Source of the DNA: Sycobia sp. Sy_11 | Taxonomy: Eukaryota > Arthropoda > Insecta > Hymenoptera > Epichrysomallidae | Assembly: GCA_018907035.1 (NCBI GenBank) | Contig: JACCIC010000221.1 | Span: forward strand, 501,001 to 565,000 | DNA length: 64,000 bases | Direction: 5' to 3' | Part shown: piece by piece, positions 10,996 through 23,599 of the stretch | Layout: each line of letters begins with the position of its first letter | Position numbering within the stretch: position 1 is the first letter of the stretch | The notes under the pieces: model-generated | Seen by the model: the letters and a program-made list of their open reading frames with translations, nothing else | What the model was told of the DNA's origin: nothing | Databases searched by the model: none | Translations under genes and position numbers: made by a program

Positions 10996-11638
10996 ATTCG
11001 ATCCGGGGGTTAGGTCCGATACGGAAAAGGTGTTTTTTGTGCTTTACCTTTCGCGCAAAATTTATTTTTTTCTGCTAATTAACGGATTCGTTTCTTATTA
11101 AATTATGCGGGTATATTTACTTATGTCCAAATATTGTCCCATCCCACATGTACTCGAGATTTTTTCGAGATTTACGTGGTAATTTTGCATAAACAAATAT
11201 TATACTGAAATACCTGATAAATTTTGTAATTTCAGACTTCTTTTTTTAAGACAGTCGATGTTCTGTCGAAAGCTTAACGAGAGGCATTACAAAATTAATA
11301 ATTAGAATAACAAAGTCGCGGGAGCGATAATATGATCAATTTTTTTTAAAGGAAGGTTTCATTTAAGTTAAAAAGAAGAAAAGTACGATTGGAACATGAT
11401 CCATCAAAATCTGAACAAAAAAATATGTAGAATTATGAGTTATCGAAAAAATAACTGCACTATACATGGATTTTTAAGTCAAACATGTGCGCGGATTGGA
11501 AAACATATTTTTCTTGTTTTAACAACGTTATGCCAAGAGAGGAATAAACTGGTAAAAGAATTGATGTAAAACAAGATCATTATGAGAATACTATATATGA
11601 ATAAATGCGAAAACATAATATGAAGCTCGGCTACTGTT

Positions 11639-11642
<4 letters not shown>
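10996..11642. other. AT-rich spacer
   Basis: AT-rich; no gene, RNA or regular repeat seen. Confidence 0.65.

Positions 11643-11687
<45 letters not shown>
11643..11687. repeat. (TA)n microsatellite
   Basis: Pure TA array. Confidence 0.97.
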
Positions 11688-11688
<1 letters not shown>

Positions 11689-11796
11689 CGAGAAAGGGTT
11701 TACGAGAGTGAGTAGAGCTAACAATCACAATGAATCAACGTAATAACCTATACGGCTTTATTGCCACCGAATGCACAGCTGCGTGACTATGTAGAT

Positions 11797-11797
11797 G

Positions 11798-11847
<50 letters not shown>
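11797..11847. repeat. (TA)n microsatellite
   Basis: TA array with one C interruption (ATACAT) near its start; sits at the left edge of the 11.85-13.42 kb island. Confidence 0.96.
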
Positions 11848-11848
<1 letters not shown>

Positions 11849-11849
11849 C

Positions 11850-12979
11850 AGCAATAATACGACGAGAGGCAGTAGATTCTATTATTATAGAAGCGGAACC
11901 GGGGCGCAGGCCATTCGGATACATCCAGTTCAGTCCCGAATGTTTCGCGCGGTGTGGCGGTTCATTGCTCGTTTTACCTGCTGTGTCTCTCTGCTTAAAT
12001 TTCTCTGTACTCGTGGCTCTCTATCTCTATCACTCCCTCCCTTCCTCCATCTTTCTCTCTTTCTCTCTATCTCTGCCAACTTCTCTTTTAATCTATCCGT
12101 CTATCCAGCTATCTAAATCTGTCTCTCTCGCCCATCCGATGCAATTAAGCGCATAAAGCCGCGGTGCACCGAGTTCTGTGGCGAAAGAGAGCAAGCGATC
12201 CGTGCTAAAGGGCACCGGGTGGGGATCGAAAAATGACCCCCAAAGCTCTCCGCGGCGTAATGTCGTTGGAAGCCAACGACACCGCTCGAACCGCGACGGC
12301 ATAGTAGAAAACACGATCCACCGATTATCGACGAGAGCGTCGATAATTCGCACGCAGTTCCGCGAGCAGTTCCAGAGCGCGTGATCTTATTAGAGAGAGA
12401 AGGAAGAAAAATATTTTACGTTTAGTTCGCGACAAAAGTCGCGCCAAGCGACTTTCTACGCGCCCGTACCGAGTCATCGGACCGGCCAATCGAATCGGCC
12501 CGATAAATTTCGCTCGGATAAGATCATTTCGCCTCCCCCCCCCCAAAACCTCCACCTAACCCAAGGAAGTTAACGAAAAAACTTTCGTCTATAAATATAA
12601 AGCCGGCCCGGCTGCCGGGTGCCACGGCTCGGCACTCGGAAGCATTTTTCTCTTTGCGCTCGTTAAGATTAAAGGCGGCAGGGCGCGCCTCGCTGCGCGC
12701 AAATTTTGCGAGCCCTCCCCTACGCGCCCCTCCCGGGAATTCGCGCGAGTGCTCGCTTAATTATTGTTATTGGACGGAATTCCCGGCGCGTGCGCGCGCG
12801 CGCACACGAATTCCACCCGGGCAGCGGAAAAGGGCGCATTAAACTATTCCGAGAAAATCCGAAAATCCCGAACTCTTCTCCCGCTCGCCGTGTACAAACA
12901 TTATCGGATCGCCCGGGGGGGGGAGCGGCTTTCGTAATTTTCTCTCGCGCTTTCTCCCCCCCCCTCTCCTCCTCATTTT

Positions 12980-13030
<51 letters not shown>

Positions 13031-13425
13031 CCCTCTCTTTCCTCTCGTTCATTTTGTCGTTGCCGTCGTCGTTGTTGTCCTTGCTGTTACGGCCAGGCCG
13101 CGGTCGCCGCGACGCGCCGCACTCATTCCTAACTGGCGCGGCGGCGAGCGCGAAACATCGGGAATGGGGGCGTTGACAAAAAAGAAACGCGGGAAAAAAG
13201 GCCAGTCGAGTCGGGACGGTATCGCCGCCGTTTCAAATATTTACGGCGGTCCAACGAGTTGCGAACTTTTTCGCGTTATCACCACCTCCGCTCCCCCCCC
13301 CCCCCATAGCCCGTTCCTCGCTTTGGTATCGGCCGCGAAGCGAGCGTCCTAATTGGCTCGCCGGACGCCCAAAGTCCGAAAGTGCGGTAACGAGAAGGAT
13401 TGCGCTCTCGTTGATAATGCACGAA
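11850..13425. other. GC-rich, CpG-rich island
   Basis: Left part is CT-rich (interrupted CT tracts 12010-12135). The middle and right are CpG-rich with C10 (12535-12544), a CT array (12984-13027), a short alternating GC stretch near 12788 and C13 (13293-13305). Overlapping open frames in opposite strands (for example 12178-12384 + and 12093-12353 -) are mirror artefacts of stop-poor DNA. No splice-flanked exon was recognised. Confidence 0.6.
12984..13027. repeat. (CT)n microsatellite
   Basis: Pure CT array of more than 40 bases, preceded by C-rich sequence. Confidence 0.97.
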
Positions 13426-15880
13426 TCTAGGAAGATCTTTTATCAGGCTTTGAGCCAATCTGTGCCACTTTCTCTACCTGGTTCAAGTTGCGGGCAACTT
13501 TTTTATCTACGTCCCACAAAATAAAAGATTGAATCGACATAAAAAACAGAAGAGAAAAATGGAATATCTCACCTCTCAGTTTTGTTTCTCATTAAACTTT
13601 GACCGTAAACGTGGAATTAACGAAGTTGCGCGCTCATTGGGTTTTATTTTCGTGAAACAGGGGCTCTAATGCTATCTCTAAAATTAATCCACCATCATTG
13701 ACATAATTGGCTGAAAATATATCACGAAGCAGAAAAACATATCTATTTTGTTTATTATTCAAAGTCGAATTTTCATTACCATTTCCTGAAAAATCGAAGA
13801 GGTATCGAATTCGTTCGTTTATACAGCTTCCTTATCGAAACTCATTCTCTTACGTACACACCTTACGTACTGAAAATGAATAGTCATACAGGAATTATTT
13901 ATTATATTAATGCGTATAGCGAGATTGAACATAAATTTTTCTAATTATTACCAGTCGTTCGTTGGTTCGTATGAGATTGCGATTCGGCGCACGCATCTTG
14001 ATTTTACAAGTGTAGCTTTTGTGACACTTTCGATGGCGCAAAAAAAAATGCAGTAAGGTACAACTTCATTATATCGGCACATTGAACAGGAGTTTTTATG
14101 ATTTCAGTCCCCACTGCAACTTCTTTCATACCAAAAGTGAGGATTAAAAAATCGAATGGTTTAATTTATATAAAAAAAAAAAAATTTAATTGGAACAGGT
14201 GGCTTTTGAAATTTCTTGATTTACATAACGAAGAAACTCACTCTCGAAACTAAATCATATCTCATACCGAGATATGAATTTTTACCTTCATAAGCATAAT
14301 CTCTAAATAAAATAAGTTCTTGGACCGCGAAGTCGGCGGACTGAAAGGGACAGATAGAGATATATGAGTTAAACTTTATTCGATTAAAAAACTACTAATA
14401 GACGTGTATTCCTAGATCAATTAATTACATAGTTCAATATTAAAATTTTTTAATGTACAAATTATTTCATAAAGAATAAATTGAACGTATCGTAGATTTT
14501 TTCTAAAATTTTTCTTCTCATAAATAAATCCAAAAATTCAATTTTCTCGAAAAGAATGAATATTTAAAAATTAGAATTAGCATTGCCCTATGGGATTAGA
14601 AAACGACTACAATCGTGCTATTTTTATGAATATTATGATATATTACATAGACTCATTTTCAATGGAGATCGAAAAATTCCAAATACTAAGAAAATGATAA
14701 CAAAATTGTTATTCATAATTCAATTAAATACATTAAATACTAACAACTTACTGCCCCCACCATCTTACATTGCAATTTGCCTCACAATTGGTTCCAAAAA
14801 TCGGACATTCAAAATAAATTAGTTTACATTAGTTTACAGACAGGTTGTTCATTATTCACATATTTAATTATAAGATAGGTTATTTTACTTTTTAATTTTT
14901 ATTTTATTTTTAGTAGTATTCTCATTTGAGATACTACGGAGGTGATAAGGACAGTCTGACTGTTATTATATTATCGTAGTATATTCTTGTATAAAGACTG
15001 GAAGACCGATAAAAATAGTTATTAATTTAATTATTTAGCAGACTTTAGGAAAGAGAGTATTCATTAGTATCATAGTTTCATTAAGAGGTTATGGCATTCG
15101 TCTGATGGATTCGATCCAGATCGAAGAAAGTAATTCAGAGGCATTTCAAAGTCTTTGAAAGTTTTAGAACCTAATATTGACCAAAACATCATACATTATT
15201 TAGTTAATTATAGTTAGTACTAGTTACATTATTCAAAAGAGTTTTATAACAAAGTACTGTACATTTAACGTCTGTTTGATAATAGAATAAAATTTGAATC
15301 CAAGACATTGATTAATGAAGATACGGTCACAAATATGTAGTTTCTGAGTTATTATCGCTTGAACTTCGCCAGAAGTTACACGCTTTAACTGCGGAAGAAT
15401 TAGCCAAACTTCAACCGATAAGAACTGCGAAGTGATGAATTTGCGAATATCGGTTCATTACGGAAGCGTTTTGTTTTGAAAATTTACTCTTTGAATTCGA
15501 GATCGAAAAACAGGGTTCTTTTCGAAGATGATCGGATCTATCATTTTTCATCCGGACTATTACCATCGATTAAATGAGATGACTTCATCCAGTCTGAACT
15601 TTTCAGCTTAATGTGGATTTATTTTCGACGATGAGGGTACGACTCCATCGCTGCGGCTTGTAATATTTACCAAAGGTATTGTCCGAGAAGAGCGATTTCT
15701 TTTGTGGCGAAGATAAAGACTCGATCTTTTCATTATGTTGTATTTTCGGCCCAGTTCCCGATGTCAGTCCCTGCCAGGCTCGTCGTTCCGTCTTTCGAAA
15801 GCTCGAAAAAGCTCCTCGAATCTTACTCCAATTTATACGGGCGCGCATTCGTGTAGCACATTTTCAGGGACCGTAATGTG
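13426..15880. other. AT-rich spacer
   Basis: About 2.4 kb of mostly AT-rich DNA without gene signals. The 79-codon frame at 14583-14822 has no recognisable content. Base composition shifts toward balanced from about 15350 onward. Confidence 0.65.
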
Positions 15881-15885
15881 GAAGT

Positions 15886-15934
<49 letters not shown>

Positions 15935-16480
15935 GAGGCCGCTAACATCGTAGATGGGTGCGCGAAGGAGGTGCTTTGATTTAGTTGCGCGTTGGCCGCG
16001 TTGTTGTTATAGTTACATAGTATTACGAGAGTCTGCTATATATATATGTATATATATATGCTTTGTTTATACGCGCGGACGCGGCCGACTACTCAAATCC
16101 CCCTCCGCATTCTCCCACGCGCGCTTAAGCTGAAAAGCACTGGAGTTTATTTAGAATAATTCCGTTGCTATATATATATATACATACGTACTTGGACGCG
16201 CCGGCAAACGCGGCTCAGGTGTGCTTTGTGCTCGGCGACAGACGCGATATATACACATATATTTAAATATAGACGCCGTTCGGGCAAACAAGCGCGAATT
16301 TACATCGAGCGACCGCGCGGGCGGGCAGAGAGATGGATTAATCAGCCGAATTTCCGGATATTACTAAATGGTCGCAATTTCGTCACGGGCTCTAATGGAT
16401 TGCTCCGACGTTCGCCGTTTGTTGTATACGATTCGAATTACATTGACGACACATTCTACTGCGCACGAGAGTTTTAAACG
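15881..16480. other. Moderately GC-rich segment
   Basis: Starts with a GA array (15887-15931), followed by CpG-rich DNA with short TA arrays (16041-16060 and 16170-16183). The 83-codon frame at 16226-16477 shows no motif. Confidence 0.55.
15887..15931. repeat. (GA)n microsatellite
   Basis: Pure GA array on the + strand. Confidence 0.97.
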
Positions 16481-16904
16481 TGTTTATGTGTCAAAGCATG
16501 GCAATGCAAATTTCAGATATACGCATTTCACTGGTTCACTGTAACGATCGTAATGAAATCATGATGAAAATATTTTCATATCCAGATTTATAAAGTCGAA
16601 ATTTCTAAAGAATAAAGAAAGAAATCTATCGAATGCAATTATCTGAGCATGCATTGTCCTAAATAATTTAGATGTTTATTATTTTAATATTTCTTCAGTC
16701 TAAATTGGTAAAATTTCTAAAATCTAACTATTCTTCAGAAATGATAAAACATGATAACTACTGAATTAGCATCGAAGGTAGAGTTCTGTAGCAAAACAAT
16801 TATAGAGATAAAAAATTTACTTTGCTTGTTTTCACTTATTCAATTATTCCGTTTTCAGCATTGTTTTTATATGTAGCAGTTTAAGTATTTATGTACATAT
16901 ATAC

Positions 16905-16971
<67 letters not shown>

Positions 16972-17712
16972 AAATTGTGCTGATGTTTTTTTTCATGAAT
17001 TTTTTTTTATTTTTAAAATAACTGGTTTCACATAGAAATTTTCTTTGTATGTCAATGTATGACGAGATTCATATTACACAGCCAGCGGAATTATTAAACT
17101 GAGCAGCAATCAATATTTGTTTTTGTTATATCAAACAATATACTCAATTTTATGTCCATGATTATAAATTTTATTTTTAATTAATTATTTTTATTAGAAT
17201 TGAACGTTTTTTCTCGTTATTCAATACTTTCATTAGAGAATCAAATTTTTTTAGAGAAAATAATACCATTTAGAACAATAATCCAAATATTTTTAGAATA
17301 TTACATTCACCAATTATTAAAACCATAATTTAAATAACACTTTGCAGAATTTACAAATTTCTCAATATATATTGTTTTATTCAATGATTGGAAAAATGAA
17401 CGAATGGATTCTGGGAATAAATTTAAGCATACTAGGAGTGCCGTCCTTTCGATATAACTACAGTTATTGTTTTTCGAGAAATAATAGAAGTCAAAGGACG
17501 AAAATGGAACGGCTGCAGCCACTGTATAACTATATATATGCATATATACATATAGTCGAGGAAAGAAAAACGAGGCTAAAGTATATATAGGAGGTAGAAA
17601 AAGAGAACGCTATCGCTTGCAAAGAATCCGGGAACAATTCCGAGAGCTTTTCCGTAGTGAAGACACGTTTCCCAACCGGGCGGCGCTAGCGGAAGTTCTT
17701 TTTTTTTCCTTT
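16481..17712. other. AT-rich spacer
   Basis: AT-rich; apart from the TA array at 16891-16969 nothing was recognised. Confidence 0.65.
16891..16969. repeat. (TA)n microsatellite with ATAC interruptions
   Basis: TA array with three regularly spaced C interruptions on its left, then pure TA to 16968. Confidence 0.96.
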
Positions 17713-17880
<168 letters not shown>

Positions 17881-17881
<1 letters not shown>

Positions 17882-18300
17882 TCAACTTCCGCGCTTCCGG
17901 ACGTCCACCCCATATCCCTCCCCCACCGTAGTCTTCGAGAAGCGCGAATTCGAAACTTCGTCCCGTAAGAATACTCCCCCTCTCCCCTCGCCGTCCCACG
18001 AGACGTAACCGAACGGAACCCTAGCGATCGCATTCTTAATCTAAATTCCAGTTTACGCGCTGTTTCCCCATCCGTTTTTATCTTTTTTTCCACTTTTTTT
18101 TTTTTAAACGATCGCGCGCGCGCGCAAGCACACTCCGTGCCCCAAACGAGAGTTAAATCGAAAAGCCGAACGGTCGAACCGTCGTCGCGAAATGTACATT
18201 GAATGTTTCACAATGTACGTTTGTAAAACGAATTTAAACCATTCTTGTCTCGAACAGTCGTAGATGATTTGCGTCTGTCTTATTTTGTTCATCGAAAGAG
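17881..18300. other. Short GC-rich segment
   Basis: CpG-rich sequence with a T run (about 18094-18105) and a short CG alternation at about 18113-18125. No gene recognised. Confidence 0.55.
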
Positions 18301-18352
18301 ACAGTTTCATTTGTGCTCGGAATTTATCTTAGAACGAGGTAAAAAGATCGTG

Positions 18353-18499
18353 TTGGTCCAGCATTGTGCTTGACCAATATGCAAGACTAGTCTTGGTATT
18401 GTCCGACCACGTGTCGGAATGTCCGACTAATACCAAGGCAAGACCGTATAAAAGAGTTTCATGACGAAGACCAAGACTTGAGTCAGGAAAATATTGGTC
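18353..18499. repeat. Cluster of nested inverted repeats around TTGGTC/GACCAA and CAAGAC/GTCTTG
   Basis: Several palindromic units are packed together: TTGGTC (18353-18358) with GACCAA (18372-18377); perfect palindrome CAAGACTAGTCTTG (18382-18395); CTTGGTATT (18392-18400) with AATACCAAG (18429-18437); CCGA/TCGG arms around a CACGTG core (18403-18417); and GACCAA (18469-18474) with TTGGTC (18494-18499). The same two hexamer themes recur throughout, which suggests one decayed dispersed or satellite-like element rather than unrelated hairpins. Confidence 0.7.
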
Positions 18500-19245
18500 G
18501 TGGTAAAATATTTAACTATTGAACTAGGTATGGTAAGAATTTTGGTTTTGTTTACACTGGTGGAAATCTTTAATGCATTAGAAACTTCAATGTTAAAGAT
18601 TATTGCAAATAAAATGATTATGATAATCATAAAAAATACTTCGATTATCTAATTTAGAATTACTTATAATATCACGTTAATGTGTTCAAAATGCTAATTA
18701 TTATGCATTTTACACATGAATTAGCGCATTATGACAATCATGTGAAATTATCCGCAATATCAAATATAGTAATTATATATAATTACAATTTGAATCTTTG
18801 AAAAAATCTCATAGAGAGCGTTCCAGTTTCATTGTATCAATTTGATTCAAAATTAAGATTTTTGAACATGTTGATTCCATATAATTTAATAGGTTACTAT
18901 AAGATATATGGGAAACCTTTTCGATAAAATCATCGTAATGTCAAAGTGTAGATGTTCAGTAAAAGATGAATCCGTTTATTTATATTTATTATCACTTGAT
19001 CATGTAAATGTAATAGTTTTAGTGTGAAAAACAATTGTATATTAAAATATTTTCTAAGTCTGCGTAACGGTTTGTAAATTATTTTAAAAGTAAGACCGGG
19101 ACAATACTTTTTCTTCGTCAATATACCTTCGATATCGAGATTATATTTTATTAAATCTCGTCTCGTCTTCGTATTGGTGAAGCACTCGTCGAGTAATTTA
19201 ATTCTTCTCTATTTTTACATTCCATATTATCAAAATTTCGTCAAA
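18500..19245. other. AT-rich spacer
   Basis: AT-rich; contains a perfect 18-bp palindrome GTAATTATATATAATTAC at 18769-18786. No gene recognised. Confidence 0.65.
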
Positions 19246-19299
19246 ACTTGCTCATCGGCACGCATCGTTTTCCTGGACAAGTAGCAAGAAAAAAAACTA

Positions 19300-19344
19300 C
19301 AACAACAACAACAATAGCAGCAGCAGCAGCAACAGCAGCAGCAA
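19300..19344. repeat. (CAA)5-TAG-(CAG/CAA)9 tract
   Basis: In one + frame this reads five Gln codons, a TAG stop, then nine Gln codons; the other frames read Thr/Ala or Asn/Ser. It resembles an opa-type polyglutamine repeat, but the internal stop and absence of flanking coding sequence argue against use as an exon. Confidence 0.9.
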
Positions 19345-19660
19345 AAAATCAAAGACAAAAAATGAACGATAAAAACGAGCGGGCGGCAATCGCGCGCAGA
19401 TACGCGCTTTGCTCATTAAAATGCGAATAGTTCTGCATCGCTTCTGAATCTGCTCGCTGTATTATAACGTCGGCGCTGAGCAACGCCGCGGGTCCCCTCG
19501 CGCAGTGGTCGCCAAAGCAGAAGGATCGCGATGATAAAAATACAGAAAATTTAAGAGAGAGAAAGAAGAAAAATAAAAAAGAGGATGCGCTCGACGACCA
19601 AAGAGAGGAGCCGCGATACCGGCGACGATTGGGCCTCTCGCTTGGCGAGCGATTCTCTCG

Positions 19661-19662
<2 letters not shown>

Positions 19663-19703
<41 letters not shown>
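19663..19703. repeat. (CT)n microsatellite
   Basis: Pure CT array. Confidence 0.97.
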
Positions 19704-19707
<4 letters not shown>

Positions 19708-19969
19708 CCGTTTGGGCGAAGAAGAGATTACACAGGCCCTGGCCTATGAGAGGCCATTGCACTTTCGGCGGACCCGGGCGCACACGAGCGGACGCATCAA
19801 CGGCCAGACATCTCGCGGAATCGTGCAGCACGCTTCTCTCTACCCTCCCCTCTCTCACTCCCTCCCCCCTCTTTCTCTCTGTCTCTCTCTCTCTCACTCT
19901 CTCACTCTTTCCTTCTCCCCTTCGCTCCTCTTGGCTATACGCGCTGCACTTTCGGCATAGAGGTACGAA

Positions 19970-20019
19970 GGAAGAAAGAGAGAGAGAGTGAGCGAGAGAG
20001 AGAGAGAGAGAGAGAGAGA
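19970..20019. repeat. (GA)n microsatellite
   Basis: GA array with GTGAGC interruption; lies opposite in sense to the CT tracts at 19663-19920, so the two can pair as an imperfect long inverted repeat. Confidence 0.94.
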
Positions 20020-20328
20020 CCGGAGAGGGGAAAGGATGACGTGGATAGAAAAAGAAAGACGGAAAGAAGAGAGATCGAAACACGCTCGCGGAGAGGCGAA
20101 TGCCCCCTCCAAACTCCTCTGCGCGGCCAAGCGCGGAGCGGTTAAAACTTTTTATGCGGTTCGTTTACGATTGCCAGGAAGGGAGGGGGTGAGGGAGAAA
20201 AATTGCTGTTTAATAATCTTGGGTTTGTTATAATTCGAAATCGGAAAGAGCGATTTCCATATCGAGGTTTAATTTAATTAAGAGACGCAGAACGAGCGTA
20301 TGCACATGCTCGCACAAGCGTTCTCTTC

Positions 20329-20331
<3 letters not shown>

Positions 20332-20371
<40 letters not shown>
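20332..20371. repeat. (CT)n microsatellite
   Basis: Pure CT array. Confidence 0.97.
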
Positions 20372-20374
<3 letters not shown>

Positions 20375-20840
20375 GATTCGCATACATCGACGACGCTTTC
20401 TCTCTTCATTCTCTCTTTTTTCTTCATTCGCTTTTTGTCATTATCATTCGCGCGTTTTTACGGGTAGAGAGGCTCGAACGAGAGACGCGAATCCGGGGGC
20501 CGTCGTTAAAGTTTTATAAGACTATTCGATACTAAGTAACTGGTTATGGGAGGATGGAACGGGGGGGGGAGGGAGAATAGGTCGGACCGTTCTCACCGCG
20601 CGCAAAAGGGCACCTTTAACGCGGCGTGTTGGCAAAAAAAAAAAAAAACAAGAAGAAAAAAAAAACGATAGATAGAACGGAGAAAATACGCTGCGAACCT
20701 CGTTACGACTTCCTGCCTTTAATATTATCATTATGAGGCGAAGTCGCGTTTACGATTTATTAAGACCCGTTTAATGAACGCGACATCCCCGCGGGAGTTC
20801 CATTACGTGTATACGTATTAGTAGGGCGTTGACGAAGTGG

Positions 20841-22085
20841 TCTTTTGTTCGCATATTGTCGTAAGGTTTTTAGAAAAATCGCGTTTTCGCCGCTGGACAA
20901 TTGGAATTTGTTAAATATCTGGGGATTTTTAGGGGGGGGGACCGGAACGGATTGTTCAATTTAACTGTTTCGAAAATAATATTTCCGTCATAATTTTAAA
21001 AAGTTTAATTTATACATCTTCTTTAATTATATAATATAATTATATAATTTATGTATTATATAATTTAATTTATAGTTGTATGATTAATCTCAAATATCCA
21101 TCTTCATATCCGAATAAATAACAGATATTTCATTCTAATTCCCGAAGTTTGAAATGCAGGATTGAAAGAGATGATTTTGTAAGCAGTGAGATGGCGAATT
21201 GGTTTCGTGAACGTTGGATGACCATCTTAGAACTATTGGACGGTACTCCGTTTTTTTTATCACTTTACAGTACAGGTTTTTTAATTCATGAAAAATCTTA
21301 CGATCAATGATTGCGGAGAAAATAAATTGTGAAAAGAAACTGCGATAATCTGCATAGAAAATTTATACATTACATTGTCCAATAGATACGGATATATCTG
21401 AATCGTCGGCGGGTAAATTATTTTAATTTATTAATTACTTGTTAATACATACGTAATCGGCTGTTGTTATAATTTTAATTCTGATAATTAAAAGATCAAG
21501 CAAATTAATAAGATTTTTTTTCTCGAACTCACCCTCTGTGCAATTAGTTATTCATTAAAGATTTTATCGTCATGATCGAGACTTTTAGTTTTTACGCCAA
21601 ATCCATAGGGAACAGCGACTTTGTTTCATGAAACATATACCGAAACTTTTATCTTTGAAATGCAATAGAATTTTCATGCTTCAATGAGGTTTTAAAAGAA
21701 ATGATAATTTCTAACTCGATTACATTGTTATACTGGAAAAACGTCCTACTTCTTCCGTGGTCAGGCTTCGTGAAACTGCTTCTCTCTCTAATTCACGCAG
21801 TCGCCGCACGAATAATTCGGGTGTACACATACTTTTGCCTATCCCTGTACAAATAGAATACATCCCCGGAAAGATATATTATTTTTACTCTTGACTTTAC
21901 AATACTTCTCGGATATCACAGTACCCCGAAAGAGCGTAAAAAACTGCATGTATATAAAAAAAAAAAAAAACAACAAAAAAAATGCTCGTATAGAAGTACG
22001 GAGAAATTGCTATAAAACATTAATGCCGCCTCTTCCATCATCCGGATCTTCCCAATAATCCATTCTGAAAATAACGTCAACAAGC
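20841..22085. other. AT-rich spacer
   Basis: AT-rich with G9 at 20932-20940 and A15 at 21956-21970. Palindromic ATATAATTATAT-like sequence at 21025-21070. No gene recognised. Confidence 0.65.

Positions 22086-22089
<4 letters not shown>

Positions 22090-22118
<29 letters not shown>
22090..22118. repeat. (CT)n microsatellite
   Basis: Pure CT array. Confidence 0.95.
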
Positions 22119-22124
<6 letters not shown>

Positions 22125-22447
22125 GGTGCGCCTACAGCGCCTCCTCAGTCCGCCTCAGCCACTTCCATCAAATCAGTTCCTTTACGCTGTATACCGGGGC
22201 AATATTTTCCCTTAAAAATTTGTTCCCTCCCACGGATCACGAATCCCGTTGCACGACTGAGTCGAGAGACGAAGAAAGTGTACTATCTTTCTCTCTCTCC
22301 CTCCCTCTCTCTCGTTCTCTTTTCGCGTCTGCCTTCCTAATAACCAAGAAGGCTATAGAGGGCGCGTGGTACGCGAGTTATGCTCGAGACCGCGAGGCTG
22401 ATCTGCGGCGCATCAGCATCAGCATGAGGATGAAAGGCTTGATGCTT

Positions 22448-22448
<1 letters not shown>

Positions 22449-22497
<49 letters not shown>

Positions 22498-22500
22498 GCG

Positions 22501-22543
<43 letters not shown>
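22449..22543. repeat. Compound (CA)n(CG)n(TA)n microsatellite
   Basis: CA (22449-22494), short CG bridge (22495-22502), TA (22504-22543): nearly 95 bases of purine-pyrimidine alternation. Confidence 0.97.
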
Positions 22544-22547
<4 letters not shown>

Positions 22548-22804
22548 GACTTTCGCGAGAGCGTGCCTCTCCATATTGCTGATAAAATCAAAGAGGCAGG
22601 AGGGGTGGATTATAGCAGGAACGGGCGAGCGAGAAGTTTCGCGGCATTTCGGAGCGTTGAAAGAAGAACGAAAAAAAGAACAGAAAAACGAGGGACGGGG
22701 GAATGCGTCGGAAGGATAGTCGTGGAAAAAGTTCGGAAACAGAAGATATCGATGAATGGATGAGATAAGAAAAGGAGAGTGTGGAATCGCGCCCCGATAT
22801 CGGC

Positions 22805-22808
22805 GAGA

Positions 22809-22847
<39 letters not shown>

Positions 22848-22848
22848 G
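22805..22848. repeat. (GA)n microsatellite
   Basis: GA array with a single GG near the start and a CAG near the end. Confidence 0.96.
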
Positions 22849-23070
22849 GGAGTGCACTTTATATACGCGGAGAAGACGGAGTTGGGAGGGAATTCGAGCG
22901 TGTAAGAATTGAAAGGTCTATATTAGAAGTCTTGAGAGCATATGCGTATGCCTTTTTCCCCTTTTTTTCTATTACGAGGAGTAAAAGAAGACATTTTTTA
23001 CGCCGAGATTCGCGCATGACGAACGAACGGATTTCGTTTTGGCTGAAGTTCGATTCACCCGAACGTTAAA

Positions 23071-23599
23071 AACTTGAACAACTTTAACCGAAAAAAAAAA
23101 CAAGAAAAAAAGCTTCTTATAAAAACATCGAATTTGCCACAAGTTTTTGATGGAACGCAAAGAAACTGCGTAAAAATAAAATTTCATCACATCCGAAAAA
23201 TCAGTAGTCCCATCTAATAGAAGATAATTCTGCAGCTACGAGAGTGAATGGTAAAAAATTTAGAACGAAAATATTTTTTAAAAGAGACTTAAATCGATAC
23301 ACGGCGAGAAATAAAATCTCTGAAGAAAGCCTTTTCCAATACCAGAAAGTAGAATTTTTCCGGTAAAAACAATTTTCGAAAAAACCGTGGATTATCGATA
23401 TAAAAAAAAAAAACAATTTTATTTTATGCTCGACAGAAATAAGAAAGTTTCGTTAATAATTCTTCTAGGGGGGGGGGGAACTGCAATACTACCAAACGAA
23501 GACAAAATTTTGCTCAAACTTCCTTGACGATGCAGCACTGAGATACTATATTAGAAATACTTAAAATCTTAGAGCATAAATTCATAACACATGTGAACA
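23071..23599. other. AT-rich spacer
   Basis: AT-rich; G11 at 23468-23478. No gene recognised. Confidence 0.6.

Larger units (their letters stand above)
19246..20840. other. GC-rich island with many arrays
   Basis: CpG-rich block holding a CAA/CAG tract (19300-19344), CT array (19663-19703), CT-rich stretch (19830-19920), GA array (19970-20019), second CT array (20332-20371), G9 (20561-20569) and A-rich tract (20634-20665). The 244-codon minus-strand frame (19349-20083) is the longest open frame in the window. It is built from the arrays (Ser-Leu and Arg-Glu runs) and is not a gene. Confidence 0.6.
22086..23070. other. GC-rich island with compound microsatellites
   Basis: Contains a CT array (22090-22118), a compound CA-CG-TA array (22449-22543) and a GA array (22805-22848). 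Open frames up to 109 codons run through these arrays. No exon recognised. Confidence 0.6.

Noticed and set aside
19349..20083. 244-codon minus-strand open frame, the longest in the window
   Set aside because: It reads through CT and GA arrays (Ser-Leu and Arg-Glu runs) and stop-poor GC-rich DNA. Open frames on the other strand overlap it. No domain or start context.
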